The notes under the pieces: model-generated
Databases searched by the model: none
The model's input: only the letters and a program-made list of their open reading frames with translations
Told to the model about the DNA's origin: nothing
In this document: in pieces, positions 51,688 to 60,874 of the stretch
Numbering within the stretch: the stretch's first letter is position 1
How the letters are laid out: every line of letters begins with the position of its first letter
From: UBA6522 sp965237785
GTDB taxonomy: Bacteria > Pseudomonadota > Gammaproteobacteria > Steroidobacterales > Rariloculaceae
Reading direction: 5' to 3'
NCBI GenBank assembly: GCA_965237785.1
Contig: OZ250159.1
Location: 3,224,001 to 3,288,000, forward strand
DNA length: 64,000 nucleotides
Position numbers and translations under genes: made by a program

Positions 51688-52644
51688 ATGATAGTCGTGG
51701 GTGCAGATGAAGTTTGGCGGCTATTGTCTATTGAAAAATGTATAGATCTAATGCACCAAGCAATGGTTAGCTACTCGAACGGCCAATGCTACAACCCGCA
51801 ACGTACAAAGCTGGACATTCCGAATTCTGCAAACTCATTGCTCTTCATGCCCGCGAGCGACAGCATCATTGGTGCGTTCGGACACAAGAGTATTGCACTA
51901 AACCTGAAGAACTCTAAGGCGGATTTGCCAACGGTGCAGGGCATCGTCGCCGTATTTGATGAAATGACAGGCGCGCCCATTGGAATCGTAGACGGCGCGG
52001 CAATTACGAGTTTGCGGACCGCCGCCGCTACTGCGTTGGCGACGCGCGAGCTGGCACGAATGGGCGCGAATTCACATGGCATCCTGGGTACCGGCGCGCA
52101 GGCATTTTTGCACGCACAAAGTGTATGCAAGGTGCGATCTTTGGATGTGATTCGCATTTGGGGTAGAAATTTTGAGAAAGCGGTCGCTTTGTCCGAACGG
52201 CTAAAGGGCAGCACGAATGCGACGGTCGTCGCTGTGCGAAAAGCATCTGAAGCCGCAGCTTGTGACATTGTCACCACAGCTTCTTCAGCATGCGAGCCGA
52301 TACTGCTCGGCGACTGGCTGCGGCCCGGCGCGCACATAAACCTGGTTGGCAGTCACTCTGCGCAATGTAGGGAGGCGGATGCTGTAGTTTCGCAGCGTGC
52401 AATTGTTTACGTTGATAGTATTTCCGCGGCAAATATTGAAGCCGGTGACTTGATTCTTCCACTAGAAAAGAAGGAAGTCGACAAACCGGTCATCATTCGT
52501 GAACTCGGCAGGCTGCTGAATGGCGACGAGGCCGGTCGACGAGCGGATGACCAAATTACAGTCTATAAATCGCTAGGGATGGCCGTACAGGACTTATATG
52601 CGGCGCACTACGTTTTGAGCGAGGCGATTGCGAATCCAACCTAG
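51688..52644 (+). CDS. Ornithine cyclodeaminase-like imine reductase
   Basis: 318 residues of the OCD/mu-crystallin family: TGAPIGIVDGAAITSLRTAAATALATREL is the NAD-binding lead-in, GILGTGAQAFLHAQSV the Rossmann loop and GAHINLVGSHSAQCREADAVV the substrate region. True ornithine cyclodeaminases have a GGD in the last motif; here it is GSHSAQ, which is closer to pyrroline- or ketimine-reductase members. A reductase turning cyclic imines such as delta-1-pyrroline-2-carboxylate into L-proline fits a partner of DadA. It starts 36 bases after the GntR gene, and a terminator follows. Confidence 0.85.
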   Translation: MIVVGADEVWRLLSIEKCIDLMHQAMVSYSNGQCYNPQRTKLDIPNSANSLLFMPASDSIIGAFGHKSIALNLKNSKADLPTVQGIVAVFDEMTGAPIGIVDGAAITSLRTAAATALATRELARMGANSHGILGTGAQAFLHAQSVCKVRSLDVIRIWGRNFEKAVALSERLKGSTNATVVAVRKASEAAACDIVTTASSACEPILLGDWLRPGAHINLVGSHSAQCREADAVVSQRAIVYVDSISAANIEAGDLILPLEKKEVDKPVIIRELGRLLNGDEAGRRADDQITVYKSLGMAVQDLYAAHYVLSEAIANPT

Positions 52645-52770
52645 GAGCCTGCGCCGTAGGACGGTTCGCGACCAGGTGAATATCGCGAGATAGCGATAAA
52701 TTCGCACGGGCGAACGCGACGTGGCGCTTTTGGACGACGAGACACCGCTCTGCCCCTTGCGAGCGCTTGA

Positions 52771-52797
52771 ATCGAGCGCCGTTCGGCTCGATTTTTT
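52771..52797 (+). terminator. Rho-independent terminator after the island operon
   Basis: ATCGAGC (52771-52777) pairs perfectly with GCTCGAT (52786-52792) across an eight-base loop, followed by a run of six T. It lies 127 bases after the imine-reductase stop and before the IS1182-type transposase, whose gene reads the other way. The hairpin-plus-T-tract is the standard intrinsic terminator. Confidence 0.7.
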
Positions 52798-52811
52798 GAG
52801 CAGTATCCCTG

Positions 52812-53850
52812 TCATCGAGCCGGTTGAAGCCCTTGCATCCGCTTGACGTTCAACGCCAGACAGACCAGATCCCACTCGCCCTGTACTTTGCTCAGGCCGC
52901 GCAGGCTGAAGCGGCGAAAACCCAGCACCTCCTTGATCCACACGTTGGGCGCCTCCGATAGCCACTTGCGTTTGGCGTATTGCGCCTGTCCCTCCTCGGT
53001 CGCCAGTTTCTTTGCCATGCGGGCCTTCGCCGGGTACTTCTCCGCGTCCACAGCGACCTCGTGCTTACCCTTGCGGCCCAGCGCCACATAGCCGTCCACG
53101 GCGCGCTCCTCCAGCGCCGCCAAATCCGCTTCGTTGCAATAGCCGGCGTCCGCCAACACCGTCTTCGGCCGCTCCCCATGGGCCGATTGCACTTCCTCCA
53201 CCAGCGGTATCATCCAGCCTTGATCGCTGGCGTTCGACGACACCTCGGTGGCGACAATCAACTGGTTCGTCCCCTCCACCGCCAACTGCGCGTTGTAGCA
53301 TTGCTGAAACCCCTCCGCAGAAGTCTTCATGATCCGGCTTTCGGGATCCGTGAAATTGTCCTGCGCCTTCTCGTCCGGCTCGCCATGGTCGCGCTTGTAC
53401 GGCCGTCCGCCCTTCGGATTGCGCTTCTCACCCGGTTTTCGCCCACGCGCGTCGTCCGCCTCCCGCTGCCGCGCCTCAAGCCGCGCCTTCGCCGCCCCGA
53501 TCGCCGCCAACCGATCCTCCCGGCGGCGCAACTCCTCCGGCAACTCGTCTCCGCGCAGCGCCTCCCCGTAACGCGCATCCTCCGCCTCGTCGGTCTCCCG
53601 CGCCCGCTTGACCAATGACTCGATCTCCTCCTCCAGGCGCCGCTCCTCCTTGCGCATCCGTCCGTAACTCATCGCCTTGCGCTTGCTCGCGTTCGCCCGA
53701 ACCTTCGTGCCGTCGATCGATAACCGACCGAAGTTCGCTACCCCCATCTCGCAAGCCAATCCGACCACCTCCACAAACAACCGCTTGAAGTCGGCCAAAT
53801 GCCGGCGGCGAAACTCGCAGATCGTGCGGTGGCTCGGGAAGTTCAGCTTA
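52812..53850 (-). pseudogene. IS1182-family transposase, N-terminus missing
   Basis: Reading on the minus strand, the protein matches from HRTICEFRRRHLADFKRLFVEV onward: the catalytic DGTKVRANASKRKAMSYGRM, PESRIMKTSAEGFQQCYNAQLAV, the second Asp in VLADAGYCNEADL and the tail VWIKEVLGFRRFSLRGLSKVQGEWDLVCLALNVKRM. Intact IS1182 transposases have ~60-80 more residues in front. Here that part is replaced by the end of the SMP-30 gene, so the IS was cut when the island joined this locus. The frame is otherwise open to the end. Confidence 0.8.
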
Positions 53851-54762
53851 ACCCCCAAAACGTGGTTCCGCCACCCCGCGTATCCCCAGTCCGGTAATCC
53901 GGAACAGCGAACCCGCGCCGAACTGCGGTTTGGCGTCGACGCGAAATCGCTCATGCACCGCGGGATGCTTGACCCGGGCCATGGAGGTCACGTAGATCTC
54001 GTCCAGCTTGTCGCCGCCGAACATTACCGAAGTGATGTTCCTGACCGGGAGCCCGATCTTGCGTTCCACGTTTCCGTCCGGGTCGTAACGCACCAGATCG
54101 CCGGAGATCAGTTCCGCGTTCCAGAGGCAGCCTTCGGCATCGACCGTCGAGCCGTCCGGGACTCCGGCCACGCCCTTGGTATCGGCGAAGACGCGCCTGT
54201 TGGATAGCGAACCGGCGTCGATGTCGTAGTCGTAGGCCCAGAATTCATCGACGAAGGTATCGGCGACATAGAACGTCCTGTCGTCGGGACTCCAGCAGGG
54301 CCCGTTGGTACAGATGATGCCCTCCTCCACGCGGGTGACGGAAAGATTCGGATCCAGCCGCCACAGCCCGCATATGGCCAGTTCTTCCTTGTCGTCCATG
54401 CCGCCGGCGATGAACCGCCCGCGGCGGTCCACCTTGCCGTCGTTGAGGCGCGAACGGGGTTGATCGGCCTCGATAAGCGCAATGAGTTCCAACTCCCCGG
54501 TCGCCGGATCGAAGAAATAGAACCCCCGGTCCAGCGCCAATACCAGCTTGCCATTCTCCCGCACCGCGAGGGCGCCGACGTCGTGGTCCAGGGACCAGTT
54601 GTCGACCCGGCCGGTTTTTGGCTCAAGGCGCCAGATGGAAGGATTCCCGACCCGCCGGCCGGTACCGTCCAACCACCAGAGGACGCCGGTTTCCGCATCC
54701 CAGACCGGCCCCTCGCCCAGGTGATTGCGGCAGGCGAGCACGCATTCGATGCGAAGTCCCAT
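53848..54762 (-). CDS. SMP-30/gluconolactonase family protein
   Basis: 304 residues from ATG 54762. Six-bladed propeller features: LGEGPVWDAETGVLWWLDGTG, SIWRLEPKTGRVDNWSLDHDVGALAV, RSRLNDGKVDRRGRFIAGGMDD, SWCPDDRTFYVADTF-like NGPCWSPDDRTFYVADTF and KGVAGVPDGSTVDAEGCLWNAEL. The metal-site E, N and D residues of the family are in the first, third and fourth motifs. It hydrolyses sugar lactones. Its C-terminus, GLGIRGVAEPRF, is the normal end, so the gene is complete although the truncated IS1182 gene abuts it. Confidence 0.87.
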   Translation of the reverse strand: MGLRIECVLACRNHLGEGPVWDAETGVLWWLDGTGRRVGNPSIWRLEPKTGRVDNWSLDHDVGALAVRENGKLVLALDRGFYFFDPATGELELIALIEADQPRSRLNDGKVDRRGRFIAGGMDDKEELAICGLWRLDPNLSVTRVEEGIICTNGPCWSPDDRTFYVADTFVDEFWAYDYDIDAGSLSNRRVFADTKGVAGVPDGSTVDAEGCLWNAELISGDLVRYDPDGNVERKIGLPVRNITSVMFGGDKLDEIYVTSMARVKHPAVHERFRVDAKPQFGAGSLFRITGLGIRGVAEPRFGG

Positions 54763-54886
54763 TCGATATTTCCGCAATTCCGAGGTGACTGGCCGTACGA
54801 CCGCGAGATTATGCGACATCGATTCGGTTAATATCCACAACCCTCATGGAATTCATGACGCTCAATAAACTCCGAGATGGATAGAC

Positions 54887-56340
54887 ATGCATAGGTTGCT
54901 CGTGCCGGCGCACTTGCTTCTCGCGGCAGCGCTCGTGCTTCTCGTGCCAGCGTTACCCATTCACGCACAGGACGTGGACCGCCTCGATATCCTGTTCATC
55001 GCCATCGACGATCTCAACGACTGGGTCGGCGTGCTGGGAGGACACCCCCAGGCGCAGACCCCCAATATCGACGCCCTCGCCGCCCGCGGCATGCTGTTTA
55101 CCAACGCGCATTCGGCCGCCGCGATTTGCAATCCATCGCGCACGGCGCTGATGTTGGGTCTGCGCCCGTCCAGCACGGGCATTTACCAAAACGACCCGAG
55201 TTGGCTTGACCACGAACACCTGGCCGACTTGCCCACGATACCGAGGCATTTTCGGGAAGCCGGATACCAGACTTTCGGCGCGGGCAAGATCTTTCACGCT
55301 CATACCTTCTACGCTTCCGCGTACTCGGGCTACAACGACCCGCGTGCATGGGACGATTTCTACCCGTCGTTCGAACGGCAGCTACCCGACGAGGTGGGCC
55401 CCCACGAACGGCCGGCAAACGACAATCCACACTCGACTTCGGATTTTGACTGGTCGCCCGTGGTGACCGACGACCGGGCGATGGGTGACGGGCAGGTGGC
55501 AGCCTGGATCGCAGAGCAGCTGCTTGCCCCCGCCGACGGGCCGCGGTTCGTGGCGGCGGGCATCTTCCGTCCGCACCTTCCCTGGTACGTGCCGCAGAGT
55601 TATTTCGATGCGCACCCGCTGAAAGACATCGTCCTGCCGACCATCCTGGAGAACGACGCGGATGACGTATCCGAGATCGGTCGCGAATTCACGGAGACCT
55701 CCAACATGCCGCCCATGGGCCTGCACGAGTGGGTGGTTGAAACGGACAAATGGGCCGAAGGCGTGCAAGCCTACCTGGCCAGCGTGACCTTTGCCGATGC
55801 GATGGTCGGGCAGATCATCGACGCCCTGGACCGCGGCGGCCGGGCGGCCAATACCATCATCGTGCTGTGGTCGGATCATGGCTGGCACTTGGGGGAAAAG
55901 CTCCGTTGGCGCAAGCAGACCCTGTGGGAGGAATCGACCCGGGTTCCGCTGATCGTTATCGCGCCGGGCTTGACGACGCCCGGCACTCGCAGCGCACGCA
56001 CCGTGTCGTTACTGGACCTCTTCCCGACACTGCGGAACTCGCGCAACTGGAAGCGCCGGACCACCTGGAGGGCGCCAGTCTGGTTCCGCTCCTGGCGGAC
56101 CCGGATGCGGCGTGGGATCGCCCGGCGATCACCACACACCACTTCGGCAACCATGCCGTGAGGAGTGAGCGCTTCCGCTACATTCGCTACCACGACGGCA
56201 GCGAGGAACTGTACGACCACGACACCGACCCCAACGAATGGCACAATCTCGCGGCTGATCCGGCGTACGCCGATGCGAAGGTGGAACTGGCGCGTTGGCT
56301 GCCGACCGAGAACACGCCGGATCTGGACGAACTGGAGTAG
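54887..56340 (+). pseudogene. Iduronate-2-sulfatase-like sulfatase with a frameshift
   Basis: Starts MHRLLVPAHLLLAAALVLLVPALPIHAQ (signal peptide), then LFIAIDDLNDWVGVLGGHPQAQTPNIDALAARGMLF and the sulfatase signature CNPSR in AICNPSRTALMLGLRP, whose cysteine becomes formylglycine. WSDHGWHLGEKLRWRKQTLWEESTRVPL is also diagnostic. After LLDLFPTL, near 56030, the frame is lost by a one-base deletion; the next frame continues EAPDHLEGASLVPLL and FRYIRYHDGSEELYDHDTDPNEWHNLA to 56340. A full protein would be ~484 residues. It lies next to a broken amidohydrolase. Confidence 0.85.
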
Positions 56341-56418
56341 TCCGCGCACATCGGCGCGGCGCCCATAGCGAGGGCATGGAGGCATGTGCCCGCCTCGACA
56401 ACATCAAGGAGAACAGCC

Positions 56419-57603
56419 ATGGCCCCTGGCCCGCACTTCTCACCAAATTGCTACTCCGGCCGTCGACCCGTCCGCGGTCGCGAGCCGTTGACCGGCAAAC
56501 GGTTCCGGACCGCATTCGGCGCCTTGCTGATGGCTATCGCAACGATCGCCGCCGGTCAGGAACCGGCGACATTGTTGAGCAATGGCAACGTCGTCACCCT
56601 GGACGCCGACAACACGATCGTAAACAGCGTCCTGGTCCGCAGCGGACGTATCGAAGCGGTCGGCAACGACCTGCAGGCTCCGGCGGGCGCCCAGGTCATC
56701 GATCTGCAGGGGCACACCATGATCCCGGGGCTCATGGACTCTCACGTTCACTTCATCCGCGCCGGATTGCGCCCCGGCTACGACATGCGCGAAGTCGAGT
56801 CGGTGCGTTCCATCGCCCGGTTGCAAGCCACGCTCAGCGCGAAAGCGGCAACCATCCCGGCCGGCGAACTCATCACCATCGTCGGGAGCGGGTGAGAAAC
56901 TCGTTCATGGGTTTCGGCGACGACATGTTTCGCATCGCGGGACTGGGCGAACACACGGTCAACGATTCCAGAAGCATTCAGTTCTACCACTCGACGGCGC
57001 TGGCGGCGCGGCTGGTTGCTCCAGGAGCACTCCGGTACCGCGGAGGAAAACGACTACCACATCGAGGCATTCGAGGCTGCGAACGCTATTTCACCCATCG
57101 CGGATATGCACTGGTCGCTGACCCATGTGCATGAAATCGACCAGGAAATCCTCGATCGGCTGATCGCCCTCGGCGCAGGCGTCACGGTCCAGAACCAGCG
57201 CTTCTACAGTACCGATGGCAACGGACCGCCGTACCGGCTGATCGTCGACAGCGGCATCCACGTCGGCGCCGGAACCGACAGTACCGTGGGCCATCCGATG
57301 AATCCCTGGCACTCCATCTACTACATGGTCACGGGCAGGAACGTCCTCGGCGACGCGATCAATGCCGAGCAGTCGATCAGCCGACTCGAAGCCTTGCAGC
57401 TATACACCATCGGCAGCGCCTGGTTCTCCCACGACGAAAACGATCTGGGTACGATCGAGGTCGGAAAACACGCGGATTTTGCGGTGCTCAGCGAAGACTA
57501 CTTCACCGTTCCCGAAGAACGTATTCCGGAACTCTCCTCGGTGCTCACTCTGGTGGGCGGGAACGTCGTTCACGCGAACGCGGAATTTTATTCAAACCAG
57601 TAA
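56419..57603 (+). pseudogene. YtcJ-like amidohydrolase with a large internal deletion and frameshifts
   Basis: AAGGAG precedes ATG 56419. The N-terminal part has a signal peptide and the amidohydrolase start TLLSNGNVVTLDADN, then MIPGLMDSHVHFI, which holds two metal histidines. After PAGELITIVGSG the frame ends at 56893. A second frame then encodes MGFGDDMFRIAGLGEHTV, and a third (about 57016-57603) the C-terminal part: IADMHWSLTHVHEIDQ, GAGTDSTVGHPMNPWHSIYYMVTG and LYTIGSAWFSHDENDLGTIEVGKHADFAVLS. Family members are ~560-600 residues; some 180-200 are missing. Clearly non-functional. Confidence 0.85.
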
Positions 57604-57661
57604 AATACGCCTCCCGCGCTGGAGGAAGGCGCAAAGCCCGGGAGAAACCAGGTTGGAACGC

Positions 57662-58690
57662 ATGGTCGAGAAGTCAATAACCGTTCTGATGCTTTTGGCG
57701 CCGGCCGCGGCGCTGGGGCACCACAGCGTCGCGGTGATATTCGATACCAACGCCGTCGTGGAAGCCGAGGGCGAGGTGACCGAGCTATCCTGGCGAAACC
57801 CCCACGTGCGATTCCAGCTCAGCGCCACGGACGAAACAGGCTCGGCACAGATCTGGAACGTGGAGATGACCTCGCTTACGAACCTGCGCCGCCGCGGCCT
57901 CTCCGGCCAACTCATCAACGTCGGCGACCGGATTCGCGTGGCAGGCAACCCCGGCAGAGCGGAGCCCACCACCGTTTACGCGGAAAACCTGCTCTTGGCC
58001 AACGGCGAGGAAGTGGTCCTGGAACCCCGTGGAGGGCCGCGCTGGACAAACGAAACGCTCGGCCGCGAAGGCCCTGCCGGCGACGGCGATCCTTCGGCGC
58101 CGGCGTTGGGCATCTTTCGCGTTTGGAGCACGCCGCCGGACCAGGGGCTGCTATTGCCCGAGGACGTCGATCCGAACTTCGATTTCGACATTTATCCGCT
58201 TACACCGGCCGCCCGGGCTTCGGTGGAGAACTTCGATCCAGTCGCCGACAGCCCCATCCTGAACTGTATCTCCAAGGGCATGCCGACGGCCATGGAGCAA
58301 CCCTATCCCATGCAGTTTCTGCGCCAGGGCGACGACATCGTCCTGCACCTGGAGGAATACGACATCCTGCGCATGATTCACATGGACCCCGGCGTCACCG
58401 ACGAAGGCCAGCCTGCTGCCAAGCTGGGCTTTTCCACGGGCCGGTGGGAGGAAAACACATTGGTGGTCCGTACGACGAAGTCCAGTTGGCCCTGGTTCGA
58501 CGTGGTCGGCATTCCCCACAGCGAAGACTCCGAGATAGTCGAGCGTTTCACGCTCAGTGAGCACGGCAGCCGCCTGGATTACTCGCTCACCGTCACCGAT
58601 CCGGCCAACTTCACCGAGCCGGTGACCGTTTCGAAATTCTGGGTCTGGTATCCGGAAATGACAGTGGAACCCTTTCAGTGCCGAATCTGA
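57662..58690 (+). CDS. DUF6152-type exported two-domain protein
   Basis: 342 residues: MLLAPAAALGHHSVAVIFDTNAVVEAEGE is the signal peptide and DUF6152 start, with WRNPHVRFQL, VGDRIRVAGNPG and NLLLANGEEVV. The second domain begins GIFRVWSTPPD and continues through NCISKGMPTAMEQPYPMQFL, GDDIVLHLEEYDILRMIHMD, KLGFSTGRWEENTLVVRTT and YSLTVTDPANFTEPV. ATG 57662 is the conventional choice; TTG 57653 has a better-spaced GGGAG upstream. It follows the broken amidohydrolase gene closely and precedes a large hydrolase by 43 bases. Confidence 0.75.
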   Translation: MVEKSITVLMLLAPAAALGHHSVAVIFDTNAVVEAEGEVTELSWRNPHVRFQLSATDETGSAQIWNVEMTSLTNLRRRGLSGQLINVGDRIRVAGNPGRAEPTTVYAENLLLANGEEVVLEPRGGPRWTNETLGREGPAGDGDPSAPALGIFRVWSTPPDQGLLLPEDVDPNFDFDIYPLTPAARASVENFDPVADSPILNCISKGMPTAMEQPYPMQFLRQGDDIVLHLEEYDILRMIHMDPGVTDEGQPAAKLGFSTGRWEENTLVVRTTKSSWPWFDVVGIPHSEDSEIVERFTLSEHGSRLDYSLTVTDPANFTEPVTVSKFWVWYPEMTVEPFQCRI

Positions 58691-58733
58691 TCGGCACGTT
58701 CTATTACTGCACGTCCTATAAATGGTGACTCGA

Positions 58734-60767
58734 ATGAAAATTTATACACGAATTCTATTGCTGGCGTGCCTGCTATCGCCGACGGCGTTCGCCGGCATTG
58801 TCGGCGCGGACGTGGATATTCACGAGGATGTACTCGGTGGGAAATCCTGGGGGCTGGCCGGTCCCTACGAGAAGCTGATCGGCACACTGCACTACGAAGT
58901 CGATCCTCAAAACCCCGCCAATAAGATCATCGTCGACATCGAGCACGCACCCACCAACGCGGACGGCAACGTCGAGTTTTCCGCCAACTACGTGCTCATC
59001 AAGCCGAAACAGGCGGAACGGGGCAACGGCGCGGTGATCGTCGGGGTGGCGAATCGCGGCACGCGGCGCATGCTGACCTTCTTCAACCACGGCAGCGACG
59101 AGCACGAGGAGTGGGACGCCGTCAACCCGACCACGGCGGAGAACTTCGGCGACGGCTTTCTCATGGAGCAGGGTTACACCCTTCTCTGGGTGGGTTGGCA
59201 GTTCGATGTGCCGCTGAGCCGCCCCCATGGCTCGCGAGTGTTCGTGCCACGGGTCGAGCCCGATGAGCCCATCGAGGGCTTGGTGCGCAGCGACTTCGTG
59301 GTCCGCCAGCCCGTCTTCGACCGTACCCTGGCGGACCGAAACCACGTCCCCTATCCCGTTTCCGATCCCGATGCGCCGGAAAGCGTGTTGACGGTACGGG
59401 ACACGGTGGAAGGCGAACGGCAGCTCATTCCGCGCGACCAGTGGGACTTTGCCCGTCTCGAGGACGGCGAAGTCGTCCCGGACATGACCCGGGTCTATCT
59501 CGCCACCGGGTTTGAGCCCCACCGAATCTACGAGGTGATTTACAAGGCCCGGAATCCCGAGGTCATCGGTCTTGGGCTTGCAGCGTTGCGCGACGCTGCG
59601 TCGCTCTTCAAGTACGGCTCCTCGGAGGATTTGAAACTTCCCGAAGGCGCCATCGACCATGCCATCGGCTACGGGATGTCTCAGCCCGGACGCACGTTAC
59701 GCACATTGGTCTACATGGGGTTCAACGAGGACGAGCAGAACCGCAAGGCGTACGACGGCATCATCGCCCAGATCGGCGGTGCCGCGAGGGGTAGTTTCAA
59801 CCTGCGTTTCGGCCAGGCATCCAGGGATGCCCACCCGTTCCTGAACTTCTTCTATCCCACGGACATCTTCCCCTATGCCGATGTGGAGCTGACCGACCCG
59901 TTGACCGGCGAGAGCGGCGGCATGCTCTCCCACGTCCCCGAGCAGTTCATGCCGAAGGTCTACAACGTCAACACCTCCTACGAGTATTGGGGCCGGGTCG
60001 CGTCACTGTTGACCACCACGCTCGACGGCAAGGAAGACGCGCCGATGATGGAGGAGCACGCCCGCGTTTATCACTTCTCCGGGGCTCAGCATCTGCCGGC
60101 GGAGTTTCCGCCGGAACAGACCAACGGTCAGAACGACAACAACCCCAACGATTTCTCCTGGTTCATGCGTGCGCTGCTCGTAAGGATGAACGAATGGATC
60201 GTCGACGGAACGCCCGCGCCGCCGAACCGCTTCCCGCTGATCGCGGACGGAACGCTGGTCGCACCCGAGGATGTCGGCTTCCCCGATCTGCCCGGCATCA
60301 GCTTCCCCACCAAGACCCATAAGGCTTACCGGGTGGACTACGGACCTCATTTCGCTTCCGACGGCATCATTACCAATGAACCGCCGGAGGTAGGGCCCGC
60401 GTTCCCGATACTCGTGCCCCAGGTGGACGACGACGGCAACGAACTGGGCGGCTTGCGCACACCGGGACTCGTCGTCCCCCTGGCAACCTACACCGGGTGG
60501 AATCTATACAACGCCGAGTACGGACCCACGGACACCGTGTCTCACATGTCGGGCTCTTTCTTGCCGTTCCACGCGACACAGGCTGAAAGGGAAGCGTCGG
60601 GCGACCCGCGCCTGTCCATCGAAGAGCGCTACCGGAACCGGGAGCACTACCTTGGACTGGTCGCAGAGGAGGCCATGGAACTCATCGACCAGGGGTATCT
60701 GCTGGATCGGGACCTGCCTGAAATCATCGAGCAGGCGAGCGTCATCTGGGACGCCGTCGCGGAATAG
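58734..60767 (+). CDS. Exported alpha/beta hydrolase domain protein
   Basis: 677 residues with a signal peptide (ILLLACLLSPTAFAG). The body has VGVANRGTRRMLTFFNHG, TLLWVGWQFDVPLSRPHG, VIYKARNPEVIGLGLAALRDAASLFKYG, GYGMSQPGRTLRTLVYMGFN (a GxSQxGR-type nucleophile elbow), RFGQASRDAHPFLNFFYPTDIFPYAD and HFSGAQHLPAEF with a catalytic His. This matches the Abhydrolase_10 family of secreted hydrolases with no known substrate. ATG 58734 opens the signal peptide. It is probably in one operon with the DUF6152 gene before it. Confidence 0.8.
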   Translation: MKIYTRILLLACLLSPTAFAGIVGADVDIHEDVLGGKSWGLAGPYEKLIGTLHYEVDPQNPANKIIVDIEHAPTNADGNVEFSANYVLIKPKQAERGNGAVIVGVANRGTRRMLTFFNHGSDEHEEWDAVNPTTAENFGDGFLMEQGYTLLWVGWQFDVPLSRPHGSRVFVPRVEPDEPIEGLVRSDFVVRQPVFDRTLADRNHVPYPVSDPDAPESVLTVRDTVEGERQLIPRDQWDFARLEDGEVVPDMTRVYLATGFEPHRIYEVIYKARNPEVIGLGLAALRDAASLFKYGSSEDLKLPEGAIDHAIGYGMSQPGRTLRTLVYMGFNEDEQNRKAYDGIIAQIGGAARGSFNLRFGQASRDAHPFLNFFYPTDIFPYADVELTDPLTGESGGMLSHVPEQFMPKVYNVNTSYEYWGRVASLLTTTLDGKEDAPMMEEHARVYHFSGAQHLPAEFPPEQTNGQNDNNPNDFSWFMRALLVRMNEWIVDGTPAPPNRFPLIADGTLVAPEDVGFPDLPGISFPTKTHKAYRVDYGPHFASDGIITNEPPEVGPAFPILVPQVDDDGNELGGLRTPGLVVPLATYTGWNLYNAEYGPTDTVSHMSGSFLPFHATQAEREASGDPRLSIEERYRNREHYLGLVAEEAMELIDQGYLLDRDLPEIIEQASVIWDAVAE

Positions 60768-60817
60768 CCGACCCCACTGACGAGAGCGCACCAGCGTTTA
60801 CTCGTCGCCGACAATTT

Positions 60818-60851
60818 GCCGTCACCGCGGGCCGGCACTCGCGGTGACGGC
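60818..60851. terminator. Strong hairpin between convergent genes
   Basis: GCCGTCACCGC (60818-60828) and GCGGTGACGGC (60841-60851) form a perfect 11-bp stem with a 12-base loop. It lies between the ends of the convergent hydrolase and DUF6152 genes, where a shared terminator is expected. There is no T tract on either side, so it is not a classical intrinsic terminator. Confidence 0.5.
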
Positions 60852-60874
60852 AGAACCCTGTCGAGGTACGCGGA

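Noticed and set aside
40566..53850. A composite transposon bounded by two copies of the same IS
   Set aside because: The left element is IS6 and the right one is a truncated IS1182-type; they are unrelated and cannot form a composite unit. I describe it as an island instead.
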